Shown piece by piece: positions 54,400 through 64,000 of a DNA stretch of 64,000 nucleotides. Location of the stretch: the NCBI GenBank assembly GCA_021234155.1, contig JAJEKV010000021.1:10467523-10531522 (forward strand), written 5' to 3'. A model generated the notes under the pieces. It was not told the DNA's origin and ran no database searches. It saw nothing but the letters and a program-made list of their open reading frames with translations. Both the position numbers and the translations under genes were made by a program. Numbering within the stretch: position 1 is the first letter of the stretch; every line of letters starts with the position of its first letter. The DNA comes from Isoetes taiwanensis. Its lineage: Eukaryota > Streptophyta > Lycopodiopsida > Isoetales > Isoetaceae.

Positions 54400-56634
54400 C
54401 TGCCTCCCCCTAAAAGTTTTTTAGCACAAAAATATGTACAGACTTTTATAAGACAAGTCCGACAATTACAACATGGTGCCAAAAATTTTAGGGGCGAAAA
54501 GGATGGTAATGGTGATTGGTTTTGTCGCCGAAAGATCTTCATGAAGGCATTGATGATGAAGAGGATCCGAAGGAATGTCGATGCAGAACATGGATCATAA
54601 GAACTTTGGGCCAAAAAAACATGAAGAACATCCCCTTATATTATGGGGAAGCCCATTTTAACAAAGATTGCCCAATAAGTCACTTAAAGACAATTATGAT
54701 AAGGGGCTTTAAAACGTAAGCACCATAAAAGCGGGGTCGTGAGAACAAAGTGTGGAAGCACCCTCTTCAGCAGGGTCAAGCGTGGCCCGTGGGTCAGCAG
54801 CGTGAGAATGGGAAATAAAAAAAGGCATGAAGAGCGTGGCAAACCATGAAGAAGCGTGGGTCTTTGAAAACAGAGCGTGGGGTTTGGGAACAGAGCGTGG
54901 GTTTTGGAAAACAGAGCGTAGCATGGCCTTGGCCGTGAGGCGTAGCCGTGGCCGTGGGTGGTTATCAGCCAGCAAAAAGTAGCGTGCCCGTGGCGTGGAA
55001 ACTGTAAAAGATTGGCGTGGACTCCCGTGAGCCCTAAAAACAATATTGTATCTGGGCCATAGATTTTAGGCGGCCAAATCATAGCCATTGGAAAAGAAAC
55101 CCTAGCAGAGCGTGAGCTGCAACCCTAGCGTGAGTCAGATGGAGAAAATAGAGGTATGGCTGCCAGATTTGCTGTAACAGAGGTATGTCGGCCAAGACTT
55201 CCGGATATCTCTTATAGAAAGTTTGAAAATAGAAGGAAGGGCCCTGATATAGTAGGATTGCGAAGCCGCTGATAGAAAGCTCTGAAAAATGGAGGCCGGG
55301 CCCTGATAGAATGCCAGAATTGAAGCAATGATGCTATTTTGTGCCGGATTTGGCTTGAGAAGCGGCCGGATCAAAAGCAATGCTGCTGCTTGCATAAACA
55401 TAGGAGAATGGGAAAAATGTGCTGCAGTTTTTCATGCAAGTGTCAACGTTGGAAACAGGGCAGGAATCGGATGGCTTTGCTTGGAAATTTGATGGCTTTG
55501 CTTGGAAACAATGATGCGTGACTTGTTCTGCTCCAAATATGCTCTAGAAAATCTGCTAACCCAGTGGATGTGATGCAGGTACAGAGGCTGAGTCGTTACT
55601 GGTGAATAATAGATGGGGGCTAGCCACAGAGCTGGCTCTTGTGAAAAAATTTAAGAAGGCCGAAAGATTTGAAGAAAATCCGTCTCTGCACACAGGGTGC
55701 TGAAAAACATAGTGCAAAATGATAGTCGTGGCGTGAACTGCTTTTAATTTGCGGCCGAAAAACTTGATAGAGCTTGAACATGGAATGTCTGTTTGATGCT
55801 TCTCTCTTGATGTGCAAACTGAAGGTAGGCCAGAGGCGAATCCCTGAGATGCTGAAATGATTTCTGGGAGCCCTAAGATGCTTGATGCAGGTACTAATAG
55901 ATGCTCGAGAAGACATGCTGCATACGATATGAAGAACAACGCTGATGCTAACTCTGATGCTTGCTGTTTTGGGACAAGTTTTTTTTGCAGATGAACGACA
56001 CGAAGAACCAAATAACTCCCCCTTGAGAAATATGTTCAGATGATGGATTGTGAATCATAAGGGAGGGCTAGCCAAAGTGCTGGCCCTCTGCCAAATAATT
56101 TAAAAAAGAAAGCTTCGTGCAAAGCTCAAGATTGGCAGATTCTAAACTGATATGCTCGTCATGAGATGTGGTACAGAATGGATTTTTTTGTTTTTTTGGT
56201 TGTGCAAAGTGCACAAACTAGCAGATAAGCAGAGATAGCAGAAAAATAACAAGAAGGATAATCATTTTTTGATAGTTTTGCAGCAGATAGAAGATAAGAA
56301 AAACAAACACTTGATTTTGCTGATATTTTTGGCAGAAAGGAGTGCTGTCACCACTCCAAAGACCCTTGACTGTAATACTGCGCTTGCTGCACCATAAAAA
56401 ACAGAGTTTTGAAAACTCTTTCATAACTAGACTAATTGCAAACGAAAGGATTTGACGAAGGGGCCTCCAGCCGGACCATTTCAACAACTGGTTGGGCCAA
56501 ATAAGGGAGTTGAGAGGGTTGAGAGTAATATACAAGGAGTATTCAAGAACTGATGATGATGAGAGCAAAGAAGAACAACAAAGAAGGTCAAGAAAGTGAT
56601 CATGAGCTTAACCCCAGATAACGGGCGCCAAGAG
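54400..56634. other. Non-coding interior of nested LTR element
   Basis: Frames are short on both strands. 54795-54965 holds an imperfect ACAGAGCGTGGG array, and 55160-55310 has two diverged copies of a GCCCTGATA-containing block. Confidence 0.6.
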
Positions 56635-56991
56635 TTAATGTTGAGTTCTTGGCATGCACCTCGCAGCAGCCAGCCTATGATCACGGATGCTACAAAGCTG
56701 TCATGCTCATGATCACAAAGCAAGAACAAGACAAAGAAATATGTACAAAGAATGAAGGGAACGTGGCCAAATGAGACTCTCCAAATTTGAGATAAAACCT
56801 GAGTACATCTGAAGAGGCTCCTGTCTAATATAATGTAGACCGCAAATCTGAGCCGTACGTCTAACTAAATCTAAGCCATACACTTAATTTAACCTAAGCA
56901 TGCCAAGTGTCAGTCTGCCACCACTGACACTAACATGTGCGCAATGTTAACCACCTACATGTACACAATGTTAACCACTAGGTGGTTAACA
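56635..56991 (-). repeat. 5' LTR of nested element
   Basis: About 357 bases; the first base pair is altered (GAGTTAATG for TGTTAATG). Differences from the other LTR cluster in the segment after GGCATGCACC. Confidence 0.9.
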
Positions 56992-57003
56992 CTAAGGACA
57001 CTT

Positions 57004-57395
57004 GAGGGTAGCCCATCCCAGCAGGAGGTGAAGAAGGTTGTGACGGCTGAGGGTGTGGCCTGAAGGGATATGGATATAGGTGCTTTCAGGAGTCTGGAAA
57101 TAGTGAGGCGTGGGCTGAACAGGGGTATGCTGCGGAGATTGAGGTTGAGAACAATGCCGACACACAGGGGGAGACCCTAGTCGAGAATGAGCACGAGGGG
57201 TAGGAGGTGCCGACTGAGCTCTGGAGCGGACACGACCACCCTCAATGTCATAAGCAGTATCATACATATCCCTAACGACCCGCGCCGCTGATGGCACTCC
57301 AATCGAGCCGCCGCTTGGCAAAGAAGTTCCTCGGGAGTGAAACCTCGTTCGACATGATAGAAAGAAAGGAAAAGAAAGATCAGACCGGCAGCCAT
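57004..57395 (-). pseudogene. Gypsy gag N-terminal part
   Basis: The frame starts MAAGLIFLFLSFYHVERGFT immediately inside the 5' LTR, then shifts to a Pro/Gln/His-rich stretch (APPTPRAHSRLGSPPV; CRHCSQPQSPQHTPVQPTPH) that ends at the nested LTR element with LLHLLLGWATLKCP. It is the Pro-rich start of gag. A normal 5' leader of hundreds of bases is missing. Confidence 0.55.
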
Positions 57396-57397
57396 GT

Positions 57398-57997
57398 TGT
57401 TTGGGGTCCGGGTTCGGAACTCCGCAAGGCAGCCTCTCCGTGGAGGACCCTTTGATCAAACAGAGAATCCGGGAGCTATGTCACGCGGATTTGCAAAAAG
57501 AACAAAGGGAAAAGAGAAAAAGTTTAACAAAAGAGAACAATAAGATCACAATAATGAGAACAACTCCTTGATGTCAATGAAGATACATGAGCTCTAATCG
57601 AGAGAAAACAGAAGTGAGACAAGACTCAAAACTCATCTAAAAATCGAGTGCTAACTCTACTCATATATATAGTACAATGGCCTTTGGCCCAATATAGACA
57701 CTGGACCGATTTCGGTCGACTCGGAAGGAGGCCCGATTTGCAGGAATGCCGGCGCGGTGCCTCTTTTTAGGTGCCTAAAGTCACGCCGACGCCGATGTCG
57801 GCAGTGTGGATCGCCTGGCCACTTGTCCGAAAGCGCCCCTCTTGGTCCCGGTCACGGGCTTTGACTGCGTGGTCTGTGGCGGCTTGGTCTTCTGCGGGGC
57901 CTTTGATGACTGACCCGTGCCTGACTCTGGATCCTTGGCCTTGACCTGATCCGTCGTGTGCATGAATAGTCCTGTACTAGGACGTACAGGACTAACA
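57398..57997 (-). repeat. Gypsy 5' LTR
   Basis: Matches 42972-43574. TGTTTGGGGTCCGGG begins it and GTACAGGACTAACA ends it, against the target duplicate ATCTT. CCG or CG stands here at many places where the other LTR has CTG. Confidence 0.95.
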
Positions 57998-58680
57998 ATC
58001 TTGCTGCAGGAGACAGGTTTCTTGCCCCTACAAAGGACCATACTAGATTGCCATATCATCTACTTTCGGAAGGTGGTTGGTAGGGGTGATGTTTATCTCC
58101 TCTCTTGCTTATGGCACGACACTTCGTCCACAGTGCCTTAAAGCCTGCTGAAACAAAAAATGAGCTCAGTAGTTCTCTCGATGGAATGTGCAGATATGCA
58201 GGTACGTACAGATTCAAACTGAGGAAGATCGCCATTGCTTGAGGCAAAGGCAACACCTTGATGCCTGCTTTTAGCAAACTCTGAAATACGGATGCTCTGG
58301 CACAGGCTGGACGACACACTACCAGCAACAGATCAATCCCATGCTCACATGAGGTCCACAGCATTATTGCATGCACTTTGCCCGTAAAGAAGTGCAAATT
58401 GATAGCTTCCATTCTCATAAATATGCATCGCCTTTGTATTGAGACAGGCAGATGGACTAGGAAAGCACGTGACGACAGGATTTGTTAGTGTTGCCAACAG
58501 GAGCCATTGAGGATGAATGCCATGCATTTTAGCATTCGATCATATTTGGCCACGGTATATACAGTTAGTCCCACCTAACCAACTTCTACATGTGCAGACA
58601 CGGCCTTTGTGGGTTTACTGGGATCATATCTTCAAGAGGTCATAGATATGCTCACTCAAATATGTTCTTGGACACGGTAT
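57998..58680 (+). mobile_element. LINE-D, right part
   Basis: It resumes with LLQETGFLPLQRTILDCHII and YFRKVVGRGDVYL, continuing the frame interrupted at 42971. Then, in other frames, it matches LINE-B up to its C-terminal zinc-finger-like region (IASIL..MHRLCIETGRWTRKAR, split by a stop) and TASVGLLGSYLQ-like text at about 58605. The 3'-UTR motif and TTCTA tail are absent. Confidence 0.88.
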
Positions 58681-58699
58681 TAAATTCTACGTTAATTTT

Positions 58700-58804
58700 C
58701 ATTATATAGTTTGTCTGCGTACTTATTTGGACGTATAAAGTCTAAAAATACGTATTTTCAGGTTAAAAACATATTTTTCGTATTTTTCCCTCGCCGGCCG
58801 GAAA
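58700..58804. repeat. TACGTATTTT-rich remnant
   Basis: GGACGTATAAAGTCTAAAAA, TACGTATTTTC and TTTTTCGTATTTTTCCCTCG recall the element at 36526-36895. Confidence 0.4.
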
Positions 58805-58985
58805 AAAAAAAAACTTTGCCTAAGCATAAAAAGAATGCTCAATAGTCTCGTCCCTTTGCTTGCACAGTGGGCAGAATGCTGCACTCGAGGATCGAATCTG
58901 TAGACAATCTTATTCACACGAGGGCATCTGCGAAGAATCTGCCACCAAAGTACAGCCACCTTAGGATGAAGTAGTGTTTTGAAAG
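58805..58985 (-). mobile_element. LINE zf-RVT fragment
   Basis: Minus-strand text (RFDPRVQHSAHCASKGTRLL with SILFMLR) matches 4575-4740. The order CTCAATAGTCTCGTCCCTTT, CACTCGAGGATC and GAAGAATCTGCCACCAAAG is shared. It is 5' and 3' truncated. Confidence 0.75.
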
Positions 58986-59515
58986 GCTTGCTGGAGGCTT
59001 GGGAGACAGTACGGACCTTATTTCGTATCGATCTTGTTGCATGTCATCAGTTGAGTGCTCCTTGTTGGTGGATACCTGTGGAAAATTACCTTCCACTTTG
59101 CACCTTAGTTCATCCATTAACTCAAGGGCGTTAGATGTTAGCAGGAATCTTGACAGTTGCGGTATGGTATAATTCTGGCCAGTTAGCGTCTTTCAAACAA
59201 AATTCTTATTGTCTCGATGGGACATACCTATTTGGCAAAAGATTGCTAGTACTCTGCCATTGGTTGCTTCAGAGGCTATTGAAGGTTGCATGTGGATTTT
59301 CCACCAGAGTGTTCACGAGCATAGGCTTGTGAACTCTATGTATAGGCTGCTTGTCAATGGCGATATCCTTCCACCGTCCACTAAGTGGTGATATCCTTCC
59401 ACCGTCCACTAAATGGTCCCTTTAGCCCCCACCTCTAGTTAGAGACGCATGCAGCTAACTCTTTTTAACTTAGCGCTGAACTTCATCTTCTTAGAAACCA
59501 CTACTAATAACAAAT
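58986..59515. other. Spacer
   Basis: A plus frame (59200-59391) reads DIPIWQKIASTLPLVASEAI and HEHRLVNSMYRLLVNGDILP; I do not recognise it. A 24-base TGGCGATATCCTTCCACCGT-type duplication occurs at 59357 and 59386. Confidence 0.4.
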
Positions 59516-59760
59516 TGAGCCTGCAAGTGTAGCACCAAATTTGCGTTGTTAACGTCACTTGCTACTTAGCAAATGTTGCCTGCAAACATAGAACCAAATC
59601 ACTAACTCGTACACAGCACATACTAACTAGCAAGTACTACCTACAAAACATTGTACCAATATAACCTGTTAGCATAATTTGCTAACTGGCAACTATTGCC
59701 TACAAACATAGTACCAAATGCTTAACTCATTAGCATCATCTACTAAACTTGCACGACCAA
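59516..59760. repeat. Degenerate tandem repeat, about 61-bp period, four units
   Basis: Units begin GAGCCTGCAAGTGTAGCACC, TTGCCTGCAAACATAGAACC, CTACCTACAAAACATTGTAC and TTGCCTACAAACATAGTACC, each followed by AAAT and ...CTAACT.GCAA. Confidence 0.8.
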
Positions 59761-60041
59761 ATATTACTGCGTTTCTGTTGATGCCAAGCCCAAAGATTCT
59801 AGCTCGAAATATCATATTAATAAAGAGATGAATCAAAGTGAGATAGAATGCATCCTCCACACCTGCTACATTAACCTTTGTTCGCAATATAAAAGGATCA
59901 AATTTAATAGAATGAAACCATTTCCACATTATTTACCATTCTAAAGATTTGTCAACAAAGATTATGTTTACCACTGGAACAACTTTTCTTGAGTCTGAAA
60001 AATTGTTCAGATGAGCGATTTGATCTAAATTGTTCACCAAG
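59761..60041. other. Spacer
   Basis: No gene is recognised; open frames are short and without motif. Confidence 0.35.
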
Positions 60042-60345
60042 CAGGGTAATGGGATCTCGATAGGGGCTTTTCTTGAATCTAATGACTGGCAATTGATTGT
60101 TTAGAATGGTACAAATAACCGAATTCGATAATTACTATTGTGGGTGCAGCACAGTCACAACAATTTGATCTGGCCAGTTAATCAAGCAGGGTAATGGGAT
60201 CTCAATTGGGGCTTTTGTTGAATCTTGACTGGCAATCGATTGTTTAGAATGGTACAAATAACCAATTTCGATAATTACTGCTGTAAGAGCAATACAGTCA
60301 CAGCAATTTGATCTGGCCAATTAACCAAGCAGGGTATGGGGATCT
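60042..60345. repeat. Tandem repeat, 143-145-bp period, two full units
   Basis: Units start CAGGGTAATGGGATCTC at 60042 and 60187, with a partial third at 60330. They share GATTGTTTAGAATGGTACAA and CAATTTGATCTGGCCA. Confidence 0.93.
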
Positions 60346-63239
60346 CATGTTTCTGAATCCGATCCACGAAACTCCAAGAAAGACGAAAAGGGAAAAAGGT
60401 TCGACGGTTTAGGATCCCATGGCAGGATTTAGTGCTAAAATAAAATTTAAAAGTTCAGTTACACCCCGTTAATTAGTGCTATTATTTAGGGCTAAAAATG
60501 ACGTCATTTATGCCACCGTAGCGTGCGAAAACCCCAAAAATGAAGGAAAAAACTTTTGGAAAATAAAATTGGCAGACGCGTCCAATTGATCTCGCAGATG
60601 CATCAATTTTTGTTCGGAGTCTAGTAGATCTCGCGGCAGTAAGCAGGGAGACCTACTTGGATATGTCCGCACAGAGGTCAGCGCTTCCTAGAGACCAACT
60701 AGATGCGTCAGCATAAGGAAAAATATTTTTGGAAAATGATTGATGGACTTGTCCAGTTGGTCTTGTGGACGCACCGATTTCTGAGCGGACGTGTCCAGTA
60801 GGTGATGCGGACGTCCGAAATTTTGTTTTTATGTTAAGGTTTAAAATGGCCAAAAATACGTTTTATACTTTCAATATAAGTTTCTTGGAAAAATACGTAT
60901 AGAAGTTTTGAAAAAAACGAAAACAACATATCCTTGAGACAGACAGGCAGACAGATAAATAATCTATACAACACCCCGGTCGTATATACGATGGAAATCC
61001 CCTCCTCTTGACTCGATAGTCAGCATGAGGTCGTCCACGATACGACATCCCCTTGCTGATGCCTAAGGGATGATGCGGAAGCAATGAACGTGTTTTTGCC
61101 TCGTCTTCCTCGGGTGGTTCTAATTGTGGAAGCCTATGAATATAAGCACATAGCAATAAACACATAATAACAATATACCCGCTATAAAGGATGGAGCACC
61201 ATAATCCAACATAACGAGAAAGCGCATAGCATCATCACTATCTGGCAAGGATGGTACCTAGGCTATATGCATGACATAACTGACGGTCTAGCCCTCTAGA
61301 TACCAACGAACAAAAGTTATGGCAATGATATTGGATGGCGTAGAACAATGGGAAAGATAGTCCACTTCATCCATCCCTCCTATGCATACATTGTAGATAG
61401 ATTGAACAACATTGGGTCATTAGCTAGCCGGATAGATAGCCATAGAGACTACTCCAGGGTTGCATCTCCTCCAGCCAGTGAGATGGGTGTTCCCTTCATG
61501 ACAGATCATGCCAATACAGACAGCTAGAGAGACGTGGTTGCCCATGCCCGTACTCAGCCTAACCTCACTATGGCGACACATCACCTAAGAGGGGCCAAAT
61601 CCATACCTTGTCCTCTCATAGTGGCAAGCTATTGGATCTAGCAAGCAATGATCCTCCAACAGACATTCCACACTAAGGGACCAACTGCACTTGGACAAAT
61701 CCTCACTTAAATGCCAGCTAATCTTCTTTGTCCACGATCAAGCAGCCTTCTATGCATAGGCTGAATCTAATGAGAATTAATGAGGGCTAATAGAGTCATC
61801 TAGACATATGTTCTTATGTCTCTAACCAACCTCATCCTCCCTAGCGCCTCCCTCCCCCAAAGTTAAAATAGAACAATAGTTCTAGCCTACCTATCCTCAT
61901 TAGACGTAAACCAATGATTATGGTTCATTAGTCAGTCGCATTCTAGGGTTAGAGTCTCTAAGCTCAAAAAAGCGTCTAAGGCTAAAAGGAGATGACAGTC
62001 CAGCTTGACTACCTATACAATATCACTTAGAACTACTCCCCACCTAATTCCAGACTGGCGCTTTGACCGTGGAATCTCTCCATCTCCATGAGGAACGCCT
62101 AAGTTGGGCGTTTATTGCAAGGATTCCTTCCACCTATTGCTACCCTTTTCCAACCCTTTGAGCTCCTCCTCCCATGTGGCATGCATGTGTCGATAGTACA
62201 CGTCTTCTACCCTTGTACATGTCACTTGGCTTGACATGTATCATGATGTGGCAGTATAATATATGCATGAGAGTGGCTTGGAATGTCACAACTATGGGAT
62301 CATGAGTGTGAGAACCAATATCAAAACCTTTTTGGGGGGCCCCTGGGGTGTGTGTGGAGGGGGGATTTTGTACTTATGTATTTCGTCGAGGAAGGTTAGG
62401 GTCAACACGACTTTAGTTGTAACGAAATATCCCATCCCTACCTTGAGGTGACAAGGTCTGAAAGATATTCCAGATTGCCTGATCCCTGACGTTCATGGAG
62501 TTTGAGATCTAGACCTATATGCAAGTCCACGTTGTGGCTTCCTTAGAATATTTTCAAGATTTCTTGAGCTGCCCTTTCCTATTCTCCGGCCGCTTCCCCT
62601 TTGGCCCATTACTTGCAAGAAACATACAAACACCATGATCTTGCACAATGCATTCTGACGAACATATGGAATAAAACTAATAAGCTAATTTGTATTCTCT
62701 TATATGAGCATTATAGTTCTTATCAAATTGCCAGAGTAGCTTTAACTTGGAAGCATAAGCCAAAATAGTTCGGCTGAAACATCAATAGCTCTACTATATG
62801 TCGAGATAAGAACTATCTCTTTTTGCTTTGATTTCACAATAAATTGCACAGTAAGACAATGCTTTTTAAGAAAATGGCACAATTGCACATAGGATATGAG
62901 TACATCCAAAAGGACGCCCAAACGTCCTGTGGATATTTGAGCTAACCAGCTTGATCTTTTTTTTTTTCTAATTTTTTGATTTTAAAGATCTAACAAATGG
63001 TTCCTTGCCTAGATTCCGATGCTTCCAAATGGAAAAAGATTTATATGAATAAATTAATTATTCATATGACACGATTTCCAATATCAAGGTTGCCATTAGT
63101 TGTAGAAATTGGTTTTGAAGTGATGTTAGTGTTTCTTGCTTTTGAAGAGCCTTGAAATATCCAAGGATGCTATGAACAAGGCAATATACATCACTCTATC
63201 ACTAAAATACTAGCGGCGGCGGTTGTGGATCTTTCAGGG
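60346..63239. other. Spacer
   Basis: I see no gene. 60560-60835 repeats GACGCGTCCAATTGATCTCG-like words twice (AGACGCGTCC / GGACTTGTCC / GGACGTGTCC). 61000-62460 is of higher complexity but gives only short frames in all six readings. Confidence 0.4.
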
Positions 63240-63537
63240 GATTCAGCAGCCTGCAACCTCTCTGGTTCCTCGACTCAGGTACAAGCTATTTTAAAGCTTT
63301 CTGGTGTTCCCGGGATTAGTAGAGCAGAAGCTTGCCATTTGGCGGGACTTCTTGGGTGTTGTAGATGGTGATGGTCGGTTTGTACAGTAGTAGAGTTGCA
63401 GTTTTTTTGTGAGTTTGTTGTGGAGTGTCGAGGTATCGCTGTCTCTTTGGGGCAGTTCTCCTTCCTCCTCACTTGCTTTGTAACATTACCATTCTTTTAA
63501 TATATTGATGACACAGTTCTTCGAAAAAAAAAAGCAA
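63240..63537 (+). mobile_element. 5'-truncated LINE 3' end
   Basis: It ends CTTTTAATATATTGATGACA, CAGTTCTTCG and an A run, the same end as the 44-bp insertion at 35877. The part before is GT-rich 3'-UTR (GTTTTTTTGTGAGTTTGTTG). The left boundary is uncertain and no target duplicate was found. Confidence 0.6.
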
Positions 63538-64000
63538 TAGTGATTGTTTGATTGGTGGTTTTTGTGTTGGAAGTAGATCTCCTGACTATAATACTTGTGA
63601 AAAATATTCTAAATAGAATAGAATAGAATAGAAACAGGAAGATCAAGACGTTTTTACACTATTAACTACCAAATAGTAGAGTAGTGCACACTTGCTATTT
63701 CACTTTGAGATAAAGGCTCGTTCAACGTCCATTGGGGTTAAATCCAAACCATTCAAGAAAATATTTGATTGGGCCACTTCATGAGGTAACATTCTTTTGC
63801 ATGCACTCAAGTTTTCATGTGTCACACATACCGTCTTCGAGCAATATTTTAGACATGCACATTCTCCATATATACTTTTTCTTGAGGAGGACTACAATGA
63901 CAACCTATGGTATTCCACCTTGTCATTTCTTGTATTGATGATGTATATGTGTTGCTTACAGTGGATGTTACTTCTTCTTCTTCTGTGATATTCTTCTACT
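63538..64000. other. Spacer with a TTCTA-type tract
   Basis: (TAGAA)n at 63608-63632 is the reverse of the LINE-B tail but has no LINE body beside it. No gene is recognised. Confidence 0.45.

Larger units (their letters stand above)
54041..56991 (-). mobile_element. Nested non-coding LTR element (LARD/TRIM-like)
   Basis: Direct repeats 54041-54399 and about 56635-56991 (TGTTAATGTTGAG...GGTTAACA on the plus strand) are LTRs. In minus orientation a primer-binding site TGGCGCCCGTTATCTGGGG follows the right-hand 5' LTR, like the tRNA-Asp-type site of plant elements. A purine tract TTTTAGGGGGAGGCAG precedes the left-hand 3' LTR. The 2.2-kb interior has no gag or pol. It splits gag of the host element. 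No clean 5-bp target duplicate is seen (ACCAG against CTAAG). It needs proteins from another element. Confidence 0.85.
42972..57997 (-). mobile_element. Ty3/gypsy LTR retrotransposon, 15.0 kb, with nested inserts
   Basis: LTRs of about 600 bases (TG...CA) flank it, with a 5-bp target duplicate ATCTT (42967-42971, 57998-58002). Genes lie on the minus strand in the order gag, protease, RT, RNase H, integrase, then an extra ORF before the 3' LTR. The integrase ends in a GPY/F module without a chromodomain. With the extra ORF this resembles the Tat/Athila-type branch of plant gypsy elements. A 1.0-kb insert (50776-51778) and an LTR element (54041-56991) break it; without them it is about 11.1 kb. 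LTR divergence and stops indicate an old, silent copy. Confidence 0.95.

Noticed and set aside
60863-61165. 100-codon minus ORF
   Set aside because: No motif, and composition as in the surrounding spacer.
63608-63632. 3' end of a LINE-B relative on the minus strand
   Set aside because: Only the TAGAA run is present, with no LINE sequence beside it.

Overview
This window is plant nuclear DNA made almost entirely of nested transposable elements, with one convincing host-type gene. Plant features are an AP2/ERF transcription factor, CACTA (En/Spm) transposons with CACAA-type ends, L1-like and other LINEs, a Ty3/gypsy element of a non-chromodomain type, GT-AG introns and long AT-rich spacers. 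Such nesting suggests a large genome. A fern or other early vascular plant is my guess, but nothing here proves it.

Layout. 1-1639 and 6213-7763 are two copies of one segment carrying an AP2/ERF gene: the second is intact (6658-7188), the first is broken (528-1056). A deleted CACTA element (CACTA-A, 1640-3632, minus) sits exactly where the homology of the first copy stops. Between the copies lie a LINE 3' fragment (4136-4830) and a MITE-like hairpin. LINE-A (8370-10935) keeps a coiled-coil ORF1 and an endonuclease. CACTA-B (12090-19595) is complete from end to end with a GGA target duplication; it carries a decayed TnpA-like gene and what looks like a captured protein-kinase fragment, but no TnpD transposase that I can see. 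LINE-B (19960-22412), a short LINE (22871-23359) and LINE-C (about 23600-27990) follow.

28-42 kb is spacer with scattered remnants: a chromovirus-like integrase fragment, an ankyrin-repeat fragment, a tRNA-derived sequence, a 44-bp LINE insertion, several minisatellites and a G-rich simple repeat. 42972-57997 is a 15-kb Ty3/gypsy element (minus) with 600-bp LTRs and an ATCTT target duplication. It is inserted in LINE-D, and is itself split by a 1.0-kb insert and by a 2.95-kb non-coding LTR element. It has gag, protease, reverse transcriptase-RNase H-integrase, a large extra ORF after integrase that runs into U3, and a small antisense ORF with its own TATA box. 58-64 kb holds LINE remnants and minisatellites.

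The genes do not form a pathway; the window is a record of layered insertions. Order can be read at several points: LINE-D is older than the gypsy element, which is older than its two inserts. One cross-cutting pattern recurs: paired repeat copies differ again and again at CTG/CAG versus CCG/CG, often with indels. That may be read error at CHG-methylated sites in this assembly, so some frameshifts reported here may not be real.
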